From Thiomicrorhabdus sp. (GTDB lineage: Bacteria; Pseudomonadota; Gammaproteobacteria; Thiomicrospirales; Thiomicrospiraceae): a stretch of 64,000 bases of DNA. Below, piece after piece: positions 8,536 to 17,620 of this stretch. Every line of letters begins with the position of its first letter. The stretch's first letter is position 1. Location: assembly GCF_963677875.1 (NCBI RefSeq), contig NZ_OY782567.1, forward strand, positions 62,001 to 126,000. Direction: 5' to 3'. Made by a program: the position numbers and the translations under genes. A model generated the notes under the pieces. That model was not told where the DNA came from and made no database searches. It worked only from the letters and a program-made list of their open reading frames with translations.

Positions 8536-9450
8536 GTGACAGATAACAGAACCAAAGTGGATGCGGTTTTAAACACCCTAAATCAGATTATTATCGGTAA
8601 ACCACATGAGTTGAAACTGATTTTCAGCTGTTTTCTAGCGGATGGGCATGTACTGCTGGAAGACCTGCCGGGTACAGGAAAAACCCTGTTGGCGCAGGCA
8701 CTGTCGCATGTTACCGGACTGGAGATGAAGCGTGTTCAGGGGACGAATGATTTGTTGCCGAGCGATTTAATCGGAACTCAGGTGTTCTCCAAGCAGGATG
8801 AGACTTTCCGTTTTATTGAAGGGCCGGTGTTTACCTCTCTGCTGTTAATGGATGAGATTAATCGTATGCCGCCAAAGTCGCAAAGTGCGCTTTTGGAAGC
8901 GATGGAAGAGCGCCGTGTGACCGTTGGTGGCGAGCATAGACGTTTGCCGGTGCCTTTTTGGGTAGTGGCAACACAAAACCCTTATGGACAGTTGGGAACC
9001 TTTGAGCTTCCGGAAGCGCAGTTGGATCGTTTCCTAATGAGTCTGTCGCTCGGTTACCCGGATCGTCAGTCGGAAGCGGCAATTCTGTTAGGTGAAAACA
9101 AACGCGATTTACTGCATAAAATTGCACCGGTAATGAGTGTAGATGAACTTATGGCACTGCGTTCAGCCGTTGCGCAAGTCAATCTCTCGGAAAACCTGGT
9201 TGAGTATGTGCTGGACCTGCTACAGCAGACTCGTTTTACAGACGGTTTTGAAAGTGGACTTTCGACCCGTGCTGCCCAGAGTTTACTGCGTGCCGCTCAG
9301 GCGTGGGCCCTGATTCGCGGTGATAACAAAGTTTTGCCGGCAGATATTCAGGAGGTGTTTATTCCGGTGGCGGCGCATCGTCTATCGGGTGAGCGCCATG
9401 CGGTAATCGCTAAACTACAGGCGATTCTCGATCAGGTAGGAGTTGCTTAA
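8536..9450 (+). CDS. MoxR-family AAA+ ATPase
   Basis: A 304-residue AAA+ chaperone-like ATPase. Walker A is LPGTGKT (about 44-50), Walker B LLLMDEINR (about 104-112), followed by the MoxR features KSQSALLEAMEERRVT and VATQNP (sensor 1), and a C-terminal lid domain with STRAAQSLLRAAQAWA. MoxR proteins act with DUF58/VWA proteins in maturation of enzymes or envelope processes. Start is GTG 8536, preceded by AAAGGAATAAAA. It overlaps the DUF58 gene by one base, forming the classic moxR-DUF58-transglutaminase set seen widely in proteobacteria. Confidence 0.92.
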   Translation: MTDNRTKVDAVLNTLNQIIIGKPHELKLIFSCFLADGHVLLEDLPGTGKTLLAQALSHVTGLEMKRVQGTNDLLPSDLIGTQVFSKQDETFRFIEGPVFTSLLLMDEINRMPPKSQSALLEAMEERRVTVGGEHRRLPVPFWVVATQNPYGQLGTFELPEAQLDRFLMSLSLGYPDRQSEAAILLGENKRDLLHKIAPVMSVDELMALRSAVAQVNLSENLVEYVLDLLQQTRFTDGFESGLSTRAAQSLLRAAQAWALIRGDNKVLPADIQEVFIPVAAHRLSGERHAVIAKLQAILDQVGVA

Positions 9451-10436
9451 TGCAGCAGGCGAAGCTGGGCGCTTTACGTTTTAAACCGACTTCTCTGGGA
9501 TGGGTTTTCGCGCTTATGGCGGTGATTGGCTGGGTAATGGCGGTAAATTACAACAATAACCTGCTGTTTATGCTGGTGTTTGTACTGATAGCGTTACTTT
9601 TAATATCGCTACTGCTTGGTTGGCTCAGTTTTGCGAATTTGCAACTGGTCGGCGTTAAAACCGCACCGGGCTTTGTTGGCGAAAAGTTGCAGTTACAGCT
9701 GTTTATCCGTAATTCGGGGCGAACGCTGGCGGAAGCGGTGTTTGTTGATTGTCGACAGCAGAACGGCGGTTGGGAGAATATTACCGGCAAAAGTACACAA
9801 AGCGTTGAGTTAGAGCTGAATGCCGAGCGTCGTGGACAGCTTGCATTGACACCACTGAATCTCGCCAGCATCTATCCGGTCGGGCTGTTTGTGCTCTACC
9901 GCAAGGTGCAAACCGAGTTGAGTGAATGGGCTTATCCGGCGCCAAGAGGGGCATTGCGTCTTAAAGAGCTGTTAGACCAACAGCAGAATCACAGCGGCAT
10001 TGAAGCGGATGAAATGCAGTCGCTGCGTCACTATCAACCTTCCGATAATCCAAGCCATATTAACTGGAAAGCTTATGCCCGCAGCGAAGAGCTGATGAGT
10101 AGTGATTTTAGCGGTGGCTTGAATGCCAGTTCGTTAATGATTGACGGCAATAGCCTTAAGCATTTACCGCTGGAGCTTCGTTTATCGCAATTGGCCAAAT
10201 GGGTGCTGGAAGCGGAAAGGTTAGGGCTGGAGTATGGTTTGAAGCTGGATACTTCGGTGCTTAGTGCTGCTAAAGGCCATGCTCATAAGCATCAGTGTTT
10301 ACAAATGCTGGCAGCCTATCAGATGGAAAAGAGCGAACAAACGGTATCAGAGACGCAACAAGCACCGGCGGCGAACTTTATGAGCCGTGTTAAAACCCTG
10401 CTGGCGCGCGATATGGGGCGAGGCAAGTCGGCATGA
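9450..10436 (+). CDS. DUF58 domain protein
   Basis: A 328-residue protein with two adjacent N-terminal membrane helices (about 16-37 and 41-60), a beta-rich middle, and the DUF58 signature in the region GIEADEMQSLRHYQPSDNPS, about residues 178-197, followed by INWKAYAR. DUF58 proteins have a vWA-like fold and pair with MoxR ATPases. The metal-site residues usual in vWA domains are not obvious here. Start ATG overlaps the moxR stop and the stop overlaps the next ATG by four bases, so the three genes are one translational unit. The molecular role is unknown. Confidence 0.85.
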   Translation: MQQAKLGALRFKPTSLGWVFALMAVIGWVMAVNYNNNLLFMLVFVLIALLLISLLLGWLSFANLQLVGVKTAPGFVGEKLQLQLFIRNSGRTLAEAVFVDCRQQNGGWENITGKSTQSVELELNAERRGQLALTPLNLASIYPVGLFVLYRKVQTELSEWAYPAPRGALRLKELLDQQQNHSGIEADEMQSLRHYQPSDNPSHINWKAYARSEELMSSDFSGGLNASSLMIDGNSLKHLPLELRLSQLAKWVLEAERLGLEYGLKLDTSVLSAAKGHAHKHQCLQMLAAYQMEKSEQTVSETQQAPAANFMSRVKTLLARDMGRGKSA

Positions 10437-12559
10437 AGGCGCATTTAGCATTTTTTGTTGAGCGTTTTGAAGGCCGCCTGCTGTGGCTGGTGTTTGCGCT
10501 GTTCATGCTAAGTCTGGTTTCGGTGTCACCGTTGATTGCCGATTGGTTATGGCTGGGATTGACAGCGTTGTTGCTGTGGTTTGTGGCGGTACGTCGCTGG
10601 AAATCGCTGCGACGCTGGAATCCTCTGGTGATGCTGGTGACGGTCAGCGGTTATATTGCCGCTGTTTTTCTAACGCAGCTTAACTGGCTTTCGGCACAGG
10701 TCATTAGTGGTTTTCTGGTGCTGGTGGTACTGCTGAAACTGATTGAGATTCAGAAAAAGTCCGAAGTCTTGTGGATTATTGCCGCCATGCTGGTGCTGGT
10801 GGGAATAGGTACTCTGTATTGGAATTCTATTCAGGGATTTGCGTTCCTGATGTTATTGCTTTTTGGCATGCTGTTTTCGCTGGTATTGCTCTTCCAAAGC
10901 GGGTGTTTGCAGTGGCAACGTGACCTGTTTGTCTCCTTTAAATTATTTGTTTTGGCAATGCCGCTGGCAGTCTTGATGTTCTTTTTAATGCCGCGTTATG
11001 AAGGACCGCTATGGGATTTGGGCATCGCTTTTGGGGTGCCGATTAATCTGACACAATCCGCTCCGCCGGAGCCGGTGTTGGAGGGTAATCGCCTGCGCAG
11101 TGACCGTTTTAGCGATTTTCTGAGTCAATCGAATACGGTTCTAATTGCCGAATTTAAGGGCAAGGTGCCTTATAAAAGTGATATGTACTGGCGCGGGCCG
11201 GTGTTTAACCACTTTGACGGCAAGGAGTGGTATATCGATGACGAAGATATGAGCCGTAATGGTTTGATGCGCGATCGGTACCGCACCAAAAAGCAGTGGC
11301 AGAAGGTCATCAGCTACAAGGGGACGCCGCAAAAATATCATGTAAAGGTGATGCCACATGGTCAGCGTTGGCTGTATGCGCTGGACACTTCTACTCCGGG
11401 TTCTCCGGAAACCTTTTTAAGTCGTGATTTCCAGTTGATGAGTATTCGTAATCTTCATCAGGAGTTCGGTTATGACTCTTACTGGATACAGGATTTCCAG
11501 CTTAAACCGCAGGTCAAAGACCAGGATTGGTTTGATGCATTGGACTATCCGCAAGGGCAGCATCCACGTTTACAGCAGTATGGAAAACAGCTGGCACAGG
11601 AATACGGAGATGAAAGTGAGCGTATTCTGGCGCTCTATCGTGAGTTAAAACAGTCGTTTTACAAGCGTGAGCGCAGTGAAGCTTTGCAGGATAACTTTCT
11701 CGACAAAGTGTGGTTTGACGATCGTGGCGGCAGTGTGCTGGACATGGCTTCGGCAATGGTTCTGATTTTGCGTGCATCCGGTATGCCGACTCGTTTGGTG
11801 ACCGGTTTTCGCGGCGGTAATCTGGTGGCGCTGACCGACTATGTAATGGTCAAGCAGTCGCATGCACATATCTGGGTTGAGACTTGGGTTACCGGGCATG
11901 GCTGGACTCGTGTTGAGGTGCAGGATTTTATTAACACTGCTAAAAAACAGGTTAAGAGCGCCTTGGCTTCGGAACTCAAGTCAGCACCGCGGCAACAGAC
12001 TGACAAACAAAAAACTGTTGATTCGAGCAAAACAGCCATAGGCAAAGAAGGTAATTATGCTCAAAGGCCGCCAAGTGAGCGTGGCTCTTCCGAGGTGCAG
12101 GGGCATTCGCAAGAGAGCTGGTGGCAGTGGTTGGATGATTGGCTGGTTGATTATGATGCTGAAAAGCAACAGGCGTTGTTTGCAAATGACGGCGATAAGG
12201 ATAGTGCATCGATATTACGTTGGGGACTGCTGTTTTTGCTCGTGCCGCTACTGCTGATTCCGGCGTGGTTATTTATCAGTATGCTGCGTAGCCGTAAGCC
12301 ACAAGATCCGATTCAGCAACTCTATTACAAGCTACAGGGCCGTCTGCAAACGCAAGTGCAGGCGCGTGCCGGTGAATGTCCATCGCACTACTTGCAACGA
12401 TTGGCACAAAAGGATGAGAGTCTGGCGCTACTGGTAGAGCCTCTGATTGAACAGTATCTGAACTATCGCTACGGCGCGGAGCAGGACGCAAATGAATACT
12501 TGGCGGCAAAACAGGCATTAAAAAAACAGTTTACAAGAGTATTGGGCATGCTCAGTTAA
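10433..12559 (+). CDS. TgpA-like transglutaminase-domain membrane protein with degenerate triad
   Basis: A 708-residue protein with the TgpA layout: five or six N-terminal membrane helices (about 15-185, DUF3488), a periplasmic region with a transglutaminase-like core (about 380-505), one helix near 600-620 and a C-terminal DUF4129-like cytoplasmic tail. In active TgpA-like proteins the core reads G-x-C-E-H-x-A-S-A; here it reads GSVLDMASA, so the catalytic Cys is Val435. His479 of the AHIW motif is kept, but the third residue is Glu495 where Asp is usual. The fold is therefore probably intact but cysteine transglutaminase chemistry is not expected. TgpA homologues are envelope proteins, essential in Pseudomonas. 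It is the last gene of the moxR set. Confidence 0.85.
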   Translation: MKAHLAFFVERFEGRLLWLVFALFMLSLVSVSPLIADWLWLGLTALLLWFVAVRRWKSLRRWNPLVMLVTVSGYIAAVFLTQLNWLSAQVISGFLVLVVLLKLIEIQKKSEVLWIIAAMLVLVGIGTLYWNSIQGFAFLMLLLFGMLFSLVLLFQSGCLQWQRDLFVSFKLFVLAMPLAVLMFFLMPRYEGPLWDLGIAFGVPINLTQSAPPEPVLEGNRLRSDRFSDFLSQSNTVLIAEFKGKVPYKSDMYWRGPVFNHFDGKEWYIDDEDMSRNGLMRDRYRTKKQWQKVISYKGTPQKYHVKVMPHGQRWLYALDTSTPGSPETFLSRDFQLMSIRNLHQEFGYDSYWIQDFQLKPQVKDQDWFDALDYPQGQHPRLQQYGKQLAQEYGDESERILALYRELKQSFYKRERSEALQDNFLDKVWFDDRGGSVLDMASAMVLILRASGMPTRLVTGFRGGNLVALTDYVMVKQSHAHIWVETWVTGHGWTRVEVQDFINTAKKQVKSALASELKSAPRQQTDKQKTVDSSKTAIGKEGNYAQRPPSERGSSEVQGHSQESWWQWLDDWLVDYDAEKQQALFANDGDKDSASILRWGLLFLLVPLLLIPAWLFISMLRSRKPQDPIQQLYYKLQGRLQTQVQARAGECPSHYLQRLAQKDESLALLVEPLIEQYLNYRYGAEQDANEYLAAKQALKKQFTRVLGMLS

Positions 12560-12636
12560 GGCTTTATGCCACCAAAGTCTGCTCTGGCGTGCTGCAAAAC
12601 AGTTTGTTATGCCATAGCGAATTTGGCACAGAGCTC

Positions 12637-12905
12637 TAGGGTCTGTTGACAATTCAAAATGGACTCTGTTGCAGCTTAAAATTTCAGCAATCAAGGCGCT
12701 CAGAGTGCAATTTAGTCACTCTAATTAAACGATGAGCAACACCGAGTGATGAAATTTTAAGCGCAATCCGGAGGACTCACGCCATTTTCACACCAGCGGT
12801 GTTAGAAATGCACTTAAATAGAATGACTATTTAGCGTTTTTTCTGCCTTGCTGGATGCAAAAATGGCGAGAGCAGTGCCTAATTCTGAATTGTCAACAGA
12901 TCCTA
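12637..12905. mobile_element. MITE-like non-coding element with TA-flanked terminal inverted repeats
   Basis: About 265 bp fill most of the gap between the TgpA-like gene and the FTR1 gene. The ends are GGGTCTGTTGACAATTCA (12639-12656) and its inverted copy TGAATTGTCAACAGATCC (12886-12903), 17 of 18 bases matching, each flanked by TA (12637-12638 and 12904-12905), as expected of a TA target duplication of IS630/Tc1-mariner type elements. Inside is a second inverted pair, GCTTAAAATTTCA (12674-12686) and TGAAATTTTAAGC (12750-12762), and a third, AAAATGG (12656-12662) and CCATTTT (12782-12788), so the left half can fold into a long imperfect hairpin. No coding capacity is seen. Confidence 0.7.
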
Positions 12906-12933
12906 AGGTATAGATTTTAAGAGGTTTAATTAA

Positions 12934-14130
12934 ATGAAACAGGGTTTGTGGTTGCACTGGATGAAGATTGTCAGTGGTGTGTTGTTTAGCTGTGTGCTGT
13001 TGATGGCTACGCCTGCGCAGGCGGCGGATTTTGGTTCTGTGGATGAAGTGACGCAGTTGCTTACCGAAGAGGCGGATAAGTTATATGCCGCCTATGACCC
13101 GCAAAACGGTGTGCAAACTGGTAATGCCTATTCACGTCTGTATTTTGATGTTTTTGAAGCTTCCGGCATGGAGTTGGATATTGGACTGTTGGATCAGAAT
13201 CTGGTGGTCAAAATCGAATCGGATTTTGGAGACTTAATCGGCTTGGCAATGAAGGGCGAGCCTAAGGTGAAATTGCAAATGCCTTTAGCGTCTTTAAAGC
13301 AGAATCTGGCGACGGCCGAGAAACTTTATGAAAACCGCAGTTTTACCTGGACCAGTCAGTTTCTACAATCGTTTGTCATTTTGTTGCGCGAAGGCGTTGA
13401 GGCGCTATTGGTGATTACGGCTCTGGTGATGTATCTGAAACGTTCCGGCAATGCTGACCGCGTACCGTCAATCTGGTTGGGAGCAGTTTTAGCGGTTGTA
13501 GCAAGTGTGCTGCTGGCGTGGGGAATGATGAAACTGATTTCGGTTTCAGGAGCCTATCGTGAAAATTTTGAGGGCGGTGTCATGATCTTCGCCGCCTTAA
13601 TGATGCTGTATGTTTCCGGCTGGTTGTACCAAAAACGCAATATGGATTGGAAGCAGTCTTTGTTTTCACAGTCAGAACAGGCTCTCGGAACAGGTGGGGT
13701 GCTGGCAATGGCAGGAGTGAGTTTTCTGGCGGTGTTTCGTGAAGGGGTCGAGACGATCTTTTTCTATCAAGCACTTTTGGCAGATGCCGCCAATGCTTAT
13801 GAACCGGTTTTAGCTGGTATCGCGGCAGCCCTGCTGTCTTTGCTGGTGGTCTACTGGGTGATGAAAAACCTTAGCTACCGTTTTCCGATGAAAGGCTTCT
13901 TTGTGTTTACGGCGGTCTTCCTGTTGTTCATGAGTTTTAGCTTTATCGGCAAGGGCATTATGGAGTTGCAGATGGGCGGGGTACTGGACAAGACGCTGCT
14001 GCCTGTAGATTACAGCCTTAGCTGGATTGGGCTTAATGCCAATCTGGAAACGCTTATCGCACAGCTGTTACTGCTGATGACGGTGTTGGTATTTTTCGTA
14101 ATGAGTAGAAGGAAAGCGGTAAGTGTCTAA
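12934..14130 (+). CDS. FTR1-family iron permease with N-terminal periplasmic domain
   Basis: A 398-residue protein: signal peptide ending PAQAAD (about 30), a periplasmic helical region (about 31-140), then seven membrane helices of the FTR1 permease fold. The two REGVE motifs required for iron transport in this family are present (REGVEALL near 153 and REGVETIF near 270). FTR1/EfeU proteins import ferrous or ferric iron coupled to oxidation by a partner; no EfeO/EfeB partner is adjacent. The gene starts at ATG 12934 after AAGAGG, 28 bp beyond the MITE-like element, so the element may supply or interrupt its promoter. Its 3' end overlaps the prepilin peptidase gene by 8 bp. Confidence 0.9.
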   Translation: MKQGLWLHWMKIVSGVLFSCVLLMATPAQAADFGSVDEVTQLLTEEADKLYAAYDPQNGVQTGNAYSRLYFDVFEASGMELDIGLLDQNLVVKIESDFGDLIGLAMKGEPKVKLQMPLASLKQNLATAEKLYENRSFTWTSQFLQSFVILLREGVEALLVITALVMYLKRSGNADRVPSIWLGAVLAVVASVLLAWGMMKLISVSGAYRENFEGGVMIFAALMMLYVSGWLYQKRNMDWKQSLFSQSEQALGTGGVLAMAGVSFLAVFREGVETIFFYQALLADAANAYEPVLAGIAAALLSLLVVYWVMKNLSYRFPMKGFFVFTAVFLLFMSFSFIGKGIMELQMGGVLDKTLLPVDYSLSWIGLNANLETLIAQLLLLMTVLVFFVMSRRKAVSV

Positions 14131-14911
14131 TCTGTTAGCTATCTATCCTGACTGGTTACTCTATAGCTTTATTGCAGTTATCGGTTTACTGTTCGGCAGC
14201 TTTTTCACTATGGTGACCTGGCGTATGCCGCGTATGGTCGGCATGGGACTTTTGGCTCAGATTAAAGCCATGAGCTGGTCGCGTTCGCAATGCCCGAGCT
14301 GTAAAACCGACTTGACCCCAAAACAGTTAATCCCGCTATTTAGTTGGCTGTTTTATCGTGGGCGTTGTGCCAATTGCGGCACTCGCGTACCAAGCCGCTA
14401 TTTTTGGATTGAGCTGTTTACCGGTCTTATGACCTTATTGCCGTTTGTGTTGTTTGGTTTTACCGAAAAGGCTCTGCTGTATGTACTACTGATGTGGTTT
14501 CTGGTGTTGATTTTTGTTATCGATATCGAACATCAATTGATTCTGGACAGCCTGAGTTTGCCATTGCTGGCGTTAGGCCTGACGGTGAATGCTATTTGGG
14601 GATTTGTGGATATTAAATCAGCTGCGATTGGTGCCGCTGCGGGTTATCTGTCGCTATGGCTGGTGTTTTGGGGCTTTAAGCTGGCAACCGGCAAGGAGGG
14701 GATGGGCTATGGTGACTTTAAGCTATTTGCCGCCTTGGGTGCCTGGTTCGGCTGGCAGGCGCTATCGCCGATTTTATTGATTGCCGCTTTGACCGGTATT
14801 TTTTGGGGCATTTTGCAGATGGCAGTACAGGGCGCACAGAGCAGGCAGTTTGCTTTTGGGCCTTTTTTGATTTTAGGAGCTCTTGCGATATTGGTCCTGC
14901 AAAATTATTAA
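14123..14911 (+). CDS. pilD: prepilin leader peptidase / N-methyltransferase (PilD/GspO family)
   Basis: A 262-residue aspartyl membrane protease that cleaves and N-methylates type IV prepilins and pseudopilins. It has the N-terminal segment GSFFTMVTWRMPR, two CXXC pairs (CPSC and CANC, about 56-92) forming the zinc element, and the catalytic aspartates in FVIDIEHQ (about 132-139) and GMGYGDFKLFAALG (about 193-206), with eight or so membrane helices. In most members the N-terminal motif has Asn after GSF-x; here it is Thr. Start is GTG 14123, with AAGGAAAG upstream, overlapping the FTR1 gene. It probably serves the pilus/secretion operon at the left end of the window. Confidence 0.9.
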   Translation: MSNLLAIYPDWLLYSFIAVIGLLFGSFFTMVTWRMPRMVGMGLLAQIKAMSWSRSQCPSCKTDLTPKQLIPLFSWLFYRGRCANCGTRVPSRYFWIELFTGLMTLLPFVLFGFTEKALLYVLLMWFLVLIFVIDIEHQLILDSLSLPLLALGLTVNAIWGFVDIKSAAIGAAAGYLSLWLVFWGFKLATGKEGMGYGDFKLFAALGAWFGWQALSPILLIAALTGIFWGILQMAVQGAQSRQFAFGPFLILGALAILVLQNY

Positions 14912-14992
14912 CTTTTTTAAATTATTTATAAGTGTTTGAAATAGTTTGTTATTGTTGTTTTTGACGCGGGTGTTGAGAGAGGTTGATTATTG

Positions 14993-15535
14993 ATGAATTG
15001 GGTGACGTATCGGTATGCGGTAATTATATTGTCAATTTGCTTTATTGGACCTTCCTGTGTGTTGGCGTCAGAGGCAAATGATGTGCGAAAGGAGGTGTTT
15101 CTCGGGCATATAGAAAAATGTGCATTATTAGATTATCAACGGTTGTTAATAGCTCAAGCAAAAGTGGAGTCAGAAATGAATCCTTTTGCGATTGGCTTGA
15201 ATTCAAATAGTCGTCTTCGTTCTCAGCCTGAGTCAAAGAAACAAGCGCTCCTGCTGATTTCCGGTTTGCAAAGGAGTGGAATGAATTTTGATGTTGGTCT
15301 GTTGCAGATAAACTCTCAACATTTTGAAGAAGGTGGTTACCTGAATAAAATGGGATTTGACATCGAGGATGCTCTGGACGGGTGTCGTAGTGCGGTTATG
15401 GCATCATTGATTCTGCTCGAAGCGCATTTGAGAAGTGGGCATATTTTATCGGCCTTATCCATTTACAACACGGGTTCCCCTGTCAAAGGGATCTCTAACG
15501 GTTATGTGAAGAGCGTGCTGAAAAACATGCTTTAA
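14993..15535 (+). CDS. VirB1-like lytic transglycosylase
   Basis: A 180-residue secreted protein: signal peptide ending near CVLASEA, then a single SLT (goose-lysozyme fold) domain. The catalytic Glu lies in AKVESEMNPFAIG (about 56-68), followed by FDVGLLQINS (about 101-110) and ALSIYNTGSP near the end, the three hallmarks of VirB1/PilT-type transglycosylases that open gaps in peptidoglycan for trans-envelope machines. ATG 14993 is preferred to the adjacent TTG. The gene and its upstream gap look richer in A+T than neighbouring genes, hinting at separate origin. Next to the prepilin peptidase it may help a pilus or secretion machine cross the wall. Confidence 0.8.
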   Translation: MNWVTYRYAVIILSICFIGPSCVLASEANDVRKEVFLGHIEKCALLDYQRLLIAQAKVESEMNPFAIGLNSNSRLRSQPESKKQALLLISGLQRSGMNFDVGLLQINSQHFEEGGYLNKMGFDIEDALDGCRSAVMASLILLEAHLRSGHILSALSIYNTGSPVKGISNGYVKSVLKNML

Positions 15536-15592
15536 TGTTTGCAACAGCCACTTTGTGTATACCAGTGATTCAAACGGTTTTTTCTGAAAATT

Positions 15593-17320
15593 CTATTTTG
15601 TGATAATTACGATCAGAAGCGTCAGAAATAAGAATAAAGAAAGTCCTTTCCAGAAGAGCAGGGGGTGGCTTTCGATAAGCGGCGGTTGGTGGCGGCTGGT
15701 GAATTTTGCATTTGGATGGTTCAGATCGGCGAAGAATTCGGAGAGTTCTTCATAACGTCGCTGAGGATTTGGGTTGAGGGCTTTTTTGATGGCTTCATCG
15801 ATCCATATCGGTATTTCCGGATTTTCGGAACTAAGGCTGCGGTATTGCAGTTTCAGCTGCGCGGCACGAGTATTCGCCTTGGCAATCTCGGTGCCGTAAG
15901 GGAGTTTGCCGCTTAACAGTTCATAAGCGATGACGGCTAATGAAAATTGATCGGAGCGTTTATCGCCAGTGTTGCCGAGAAAGAATTCCGTCGAACTGTA
16001 TAGTGCCGTGCCGATATTTTTTTCTTTTCTCTTGGGGTCTCTAAGCTCGGCGACACCGGGAATTTTCACCGAGCCGAAATCGATCAGCGTCACGGTTCCG
16101 TGGTGATCGATCATAATATTGTGCGGGCGCAGGTCGCGATGCAGAATTTCCATCCGGTGCAGGGCGTAAAGTCCTTGAATGATCTGGCCAATGATGCTGC
16201 GCATGGTTTGAAGATCGGCTTGTTTATGATCTTTCATCCATTGGTGCAGTGTTTGCCCTTCGATAAATTCACTGACCGTATAGAGGTAGTGGCGTTTACG
16301 TTCCGGAGGGAAGGATTTCAGCAGATGCGGATGATTTAATCGTCTGGCGATCCACTCTTCCATTAAAAAACGCTCGAGGTAGTCGAGATCGTGTTGCTGT
16401 TCCAGAGCGGGAAGTTTCAAGATCACTTTTCTTTCGCTCTGGATATCCTGCGCAAGATACACATAACTGCGGGTATTGGCCGAAAGTTCTCTGAGAATCA
16501 GATAACCGTCGAATTCTTCTTTGACTTCCAGAGGACGCGAGAAGGGCAGTTGATCCAGCTGGTGTTTGATTTCATGTAACTGAAATTCAGGCAGTTGGGT
16601 GATTCTGATAATTTGAATGCTTAAGTTATCGTTGCTGCCGGCGTCATAGGCTGCTTGAAGAATTTTCTGCGCAGCCTGGTCGAGATTGTCGGTACTTTCT
16701 TGCGTCAGTTGCATAATGGTTGCCTGATCAACCCATTCGTAGATGCCGTCGGTCGCGAGAATAAAGATGTCTCCGGGGTTGGTTGTAATTTCCTGATAAT
16801 CCAGATTCAGAAAATCTTTGATTCCCATGGCGCGGTTTAAATAGCTTTGCTCTTCGGAGATCCAGGTTCGGTGATCTTCCGTCAGTTGGACGAGGCGGTT
16901 GTCTGCCAGCCGATAGATACGGCTGTCACCGCAATGGAGCAGGTGTGCGCTATGCGATTTTAATATTACGGCGCTGAAGGTGGTTACATAGCCTTTATTG
17001 AAATTGCGGCGGCTTTGGCTTTTACGGGTTTGCGCGTAGAGCCACGAGTTAATGGCGTTAAGCACTCTGACGGCGGATTTTTTCACCGGCCAGGATTCCG
17101 GCGTACTGTAATAATCTTCAAGGAAGTTGCTTACTGCGGTTTCGCTGGCGACTTGACTGACTTCGCTGCTGCTGACGCCGTCCGCCAGGCCGATAGCGAT
17201 GCCTTTTGATTCCAGCAGATAATCTTGTGGAATACACAGTCCGTGGAAATCCTGATTGACGGGTTTGCGGCCCGCTTCGGATGCTTGGCCGTATTGAATT
17301 TGCAGTTGGGCGTGTTTCAT
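15593..17320 (-). CDS. bifunctional PP2C phosphatase - Ser/Thr protein kinase with C-terminal membrane anchor
   Basis: A 575-residue fusion. Residues about 1-240 are a PP2C phosphatase (NQDF, LADGVSSSE, HCGDSRIYRL, ATDGIYEW, SNDNLSIQII: metal-site aspartates all present). Residues about 265-535 are a protein kinase with the Lys of VILKLP, the catalytic loop HRDLRPHNIM and IDFGSVK. Two departures stand out: the glycine loop is degenerate (LRELSANTRSYVYL) and the catalytic-loop Lys is Arg. A helix at about 553-572 anchors the C-terminus in the membrane. Such fusions occur in proteobacteria as self-opposing regulators; the target is unknown and no obvious partner gene adjoins. Confidence 0.88.
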   Translation of the reverse strand: MKHAQLQIQYGQASEAGRKPVNQDFHGLCIPQDYLLESKGIAIGLADGVSSSEVSQVASETAVSNFLEDYYSTPESWPVKKSAVRVLNAINSWLYAQTRKSQSRRNFNKGYVTTFSAVILKSHSAHLLHCGDSRIYRLADNRLVQLTEDHRTWISEEQSYLNRAMGIKDFLNLDYQEITTNPGDIFILATDGIYEWVDQATIMQLTQESTDNLDQAAQKILQAAYDAGSNDNLSIQIIRITQLPEFQLHEIKHQLDQLPFSRPLEVKEEFDGYLILRELSANTRSYVYLAQDIQSERKVILKLPALEQQHDLDYLERFLMEEWIARRLNHPHLLKSFPPERKRHYLYTVSEFIEGQTLHQWMKDHKQADLQTMRSIIGQIIQGLYALHRMEILHRDLRPHNIMIDHHGTVTLIDFGSVKIPGVAELRDPKRKEKNIGTALYSSTEFFLGNTGDKRSDQFSLAVIAYELLSGKLPYGTEIAKANTRAAQLKLQYRSLSSENPEIPIWIDEAIKKALNPNPQRRYEELSEFFADLNHPNAKFTSRHQPPLIESHPLLFWKGLSLFLFLTLLIVIITK

Positions 17321-17566
17321 AAGTTTTAGCAGATTGTCTAGCAGATATTAATGCATCGCAATGGACGTCGAAGGTTTTCTGGTTTGCAGTTTGAGGACCT
17401 CTGCTGCAAAGTCAAAAGCCGTCGAACGGATTTAGCAAACGCCAGGCCCGGATATTTTTCATCTGAATCAGAGAAAAGGGGGCCGGAAATTTCAGGCCGG
17501 ATTATGAATCGGATGTCGGTAGGCCTCGAAAGAGTTTTAAATATAGCATTAATCAAAGCCTCGGAA

Positions 17567-17598
17567 AATAAAAAAGCCGCACTGAAGTGCGGCTTTTT
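17567..17598 (-). terminator. intrinsic terminator, bidirectional
   Basis: A perfect 8-bp stem GCCGCACT / AGTGCGGC (17576-17593) with a 2-base spacer as drawn, T-run 17594-17598 on the plus strand and A-run 17569-17575 (a T-run for minus-strand transcripts). It lies 22 bp after the stop of the small peptide gene, so it ends the sulfide/cytochrome operon. Confidence 0.85.
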
Positions 17599-17620
17599 GC
17601 TCAGGAAAGGTTGTGTGAAA

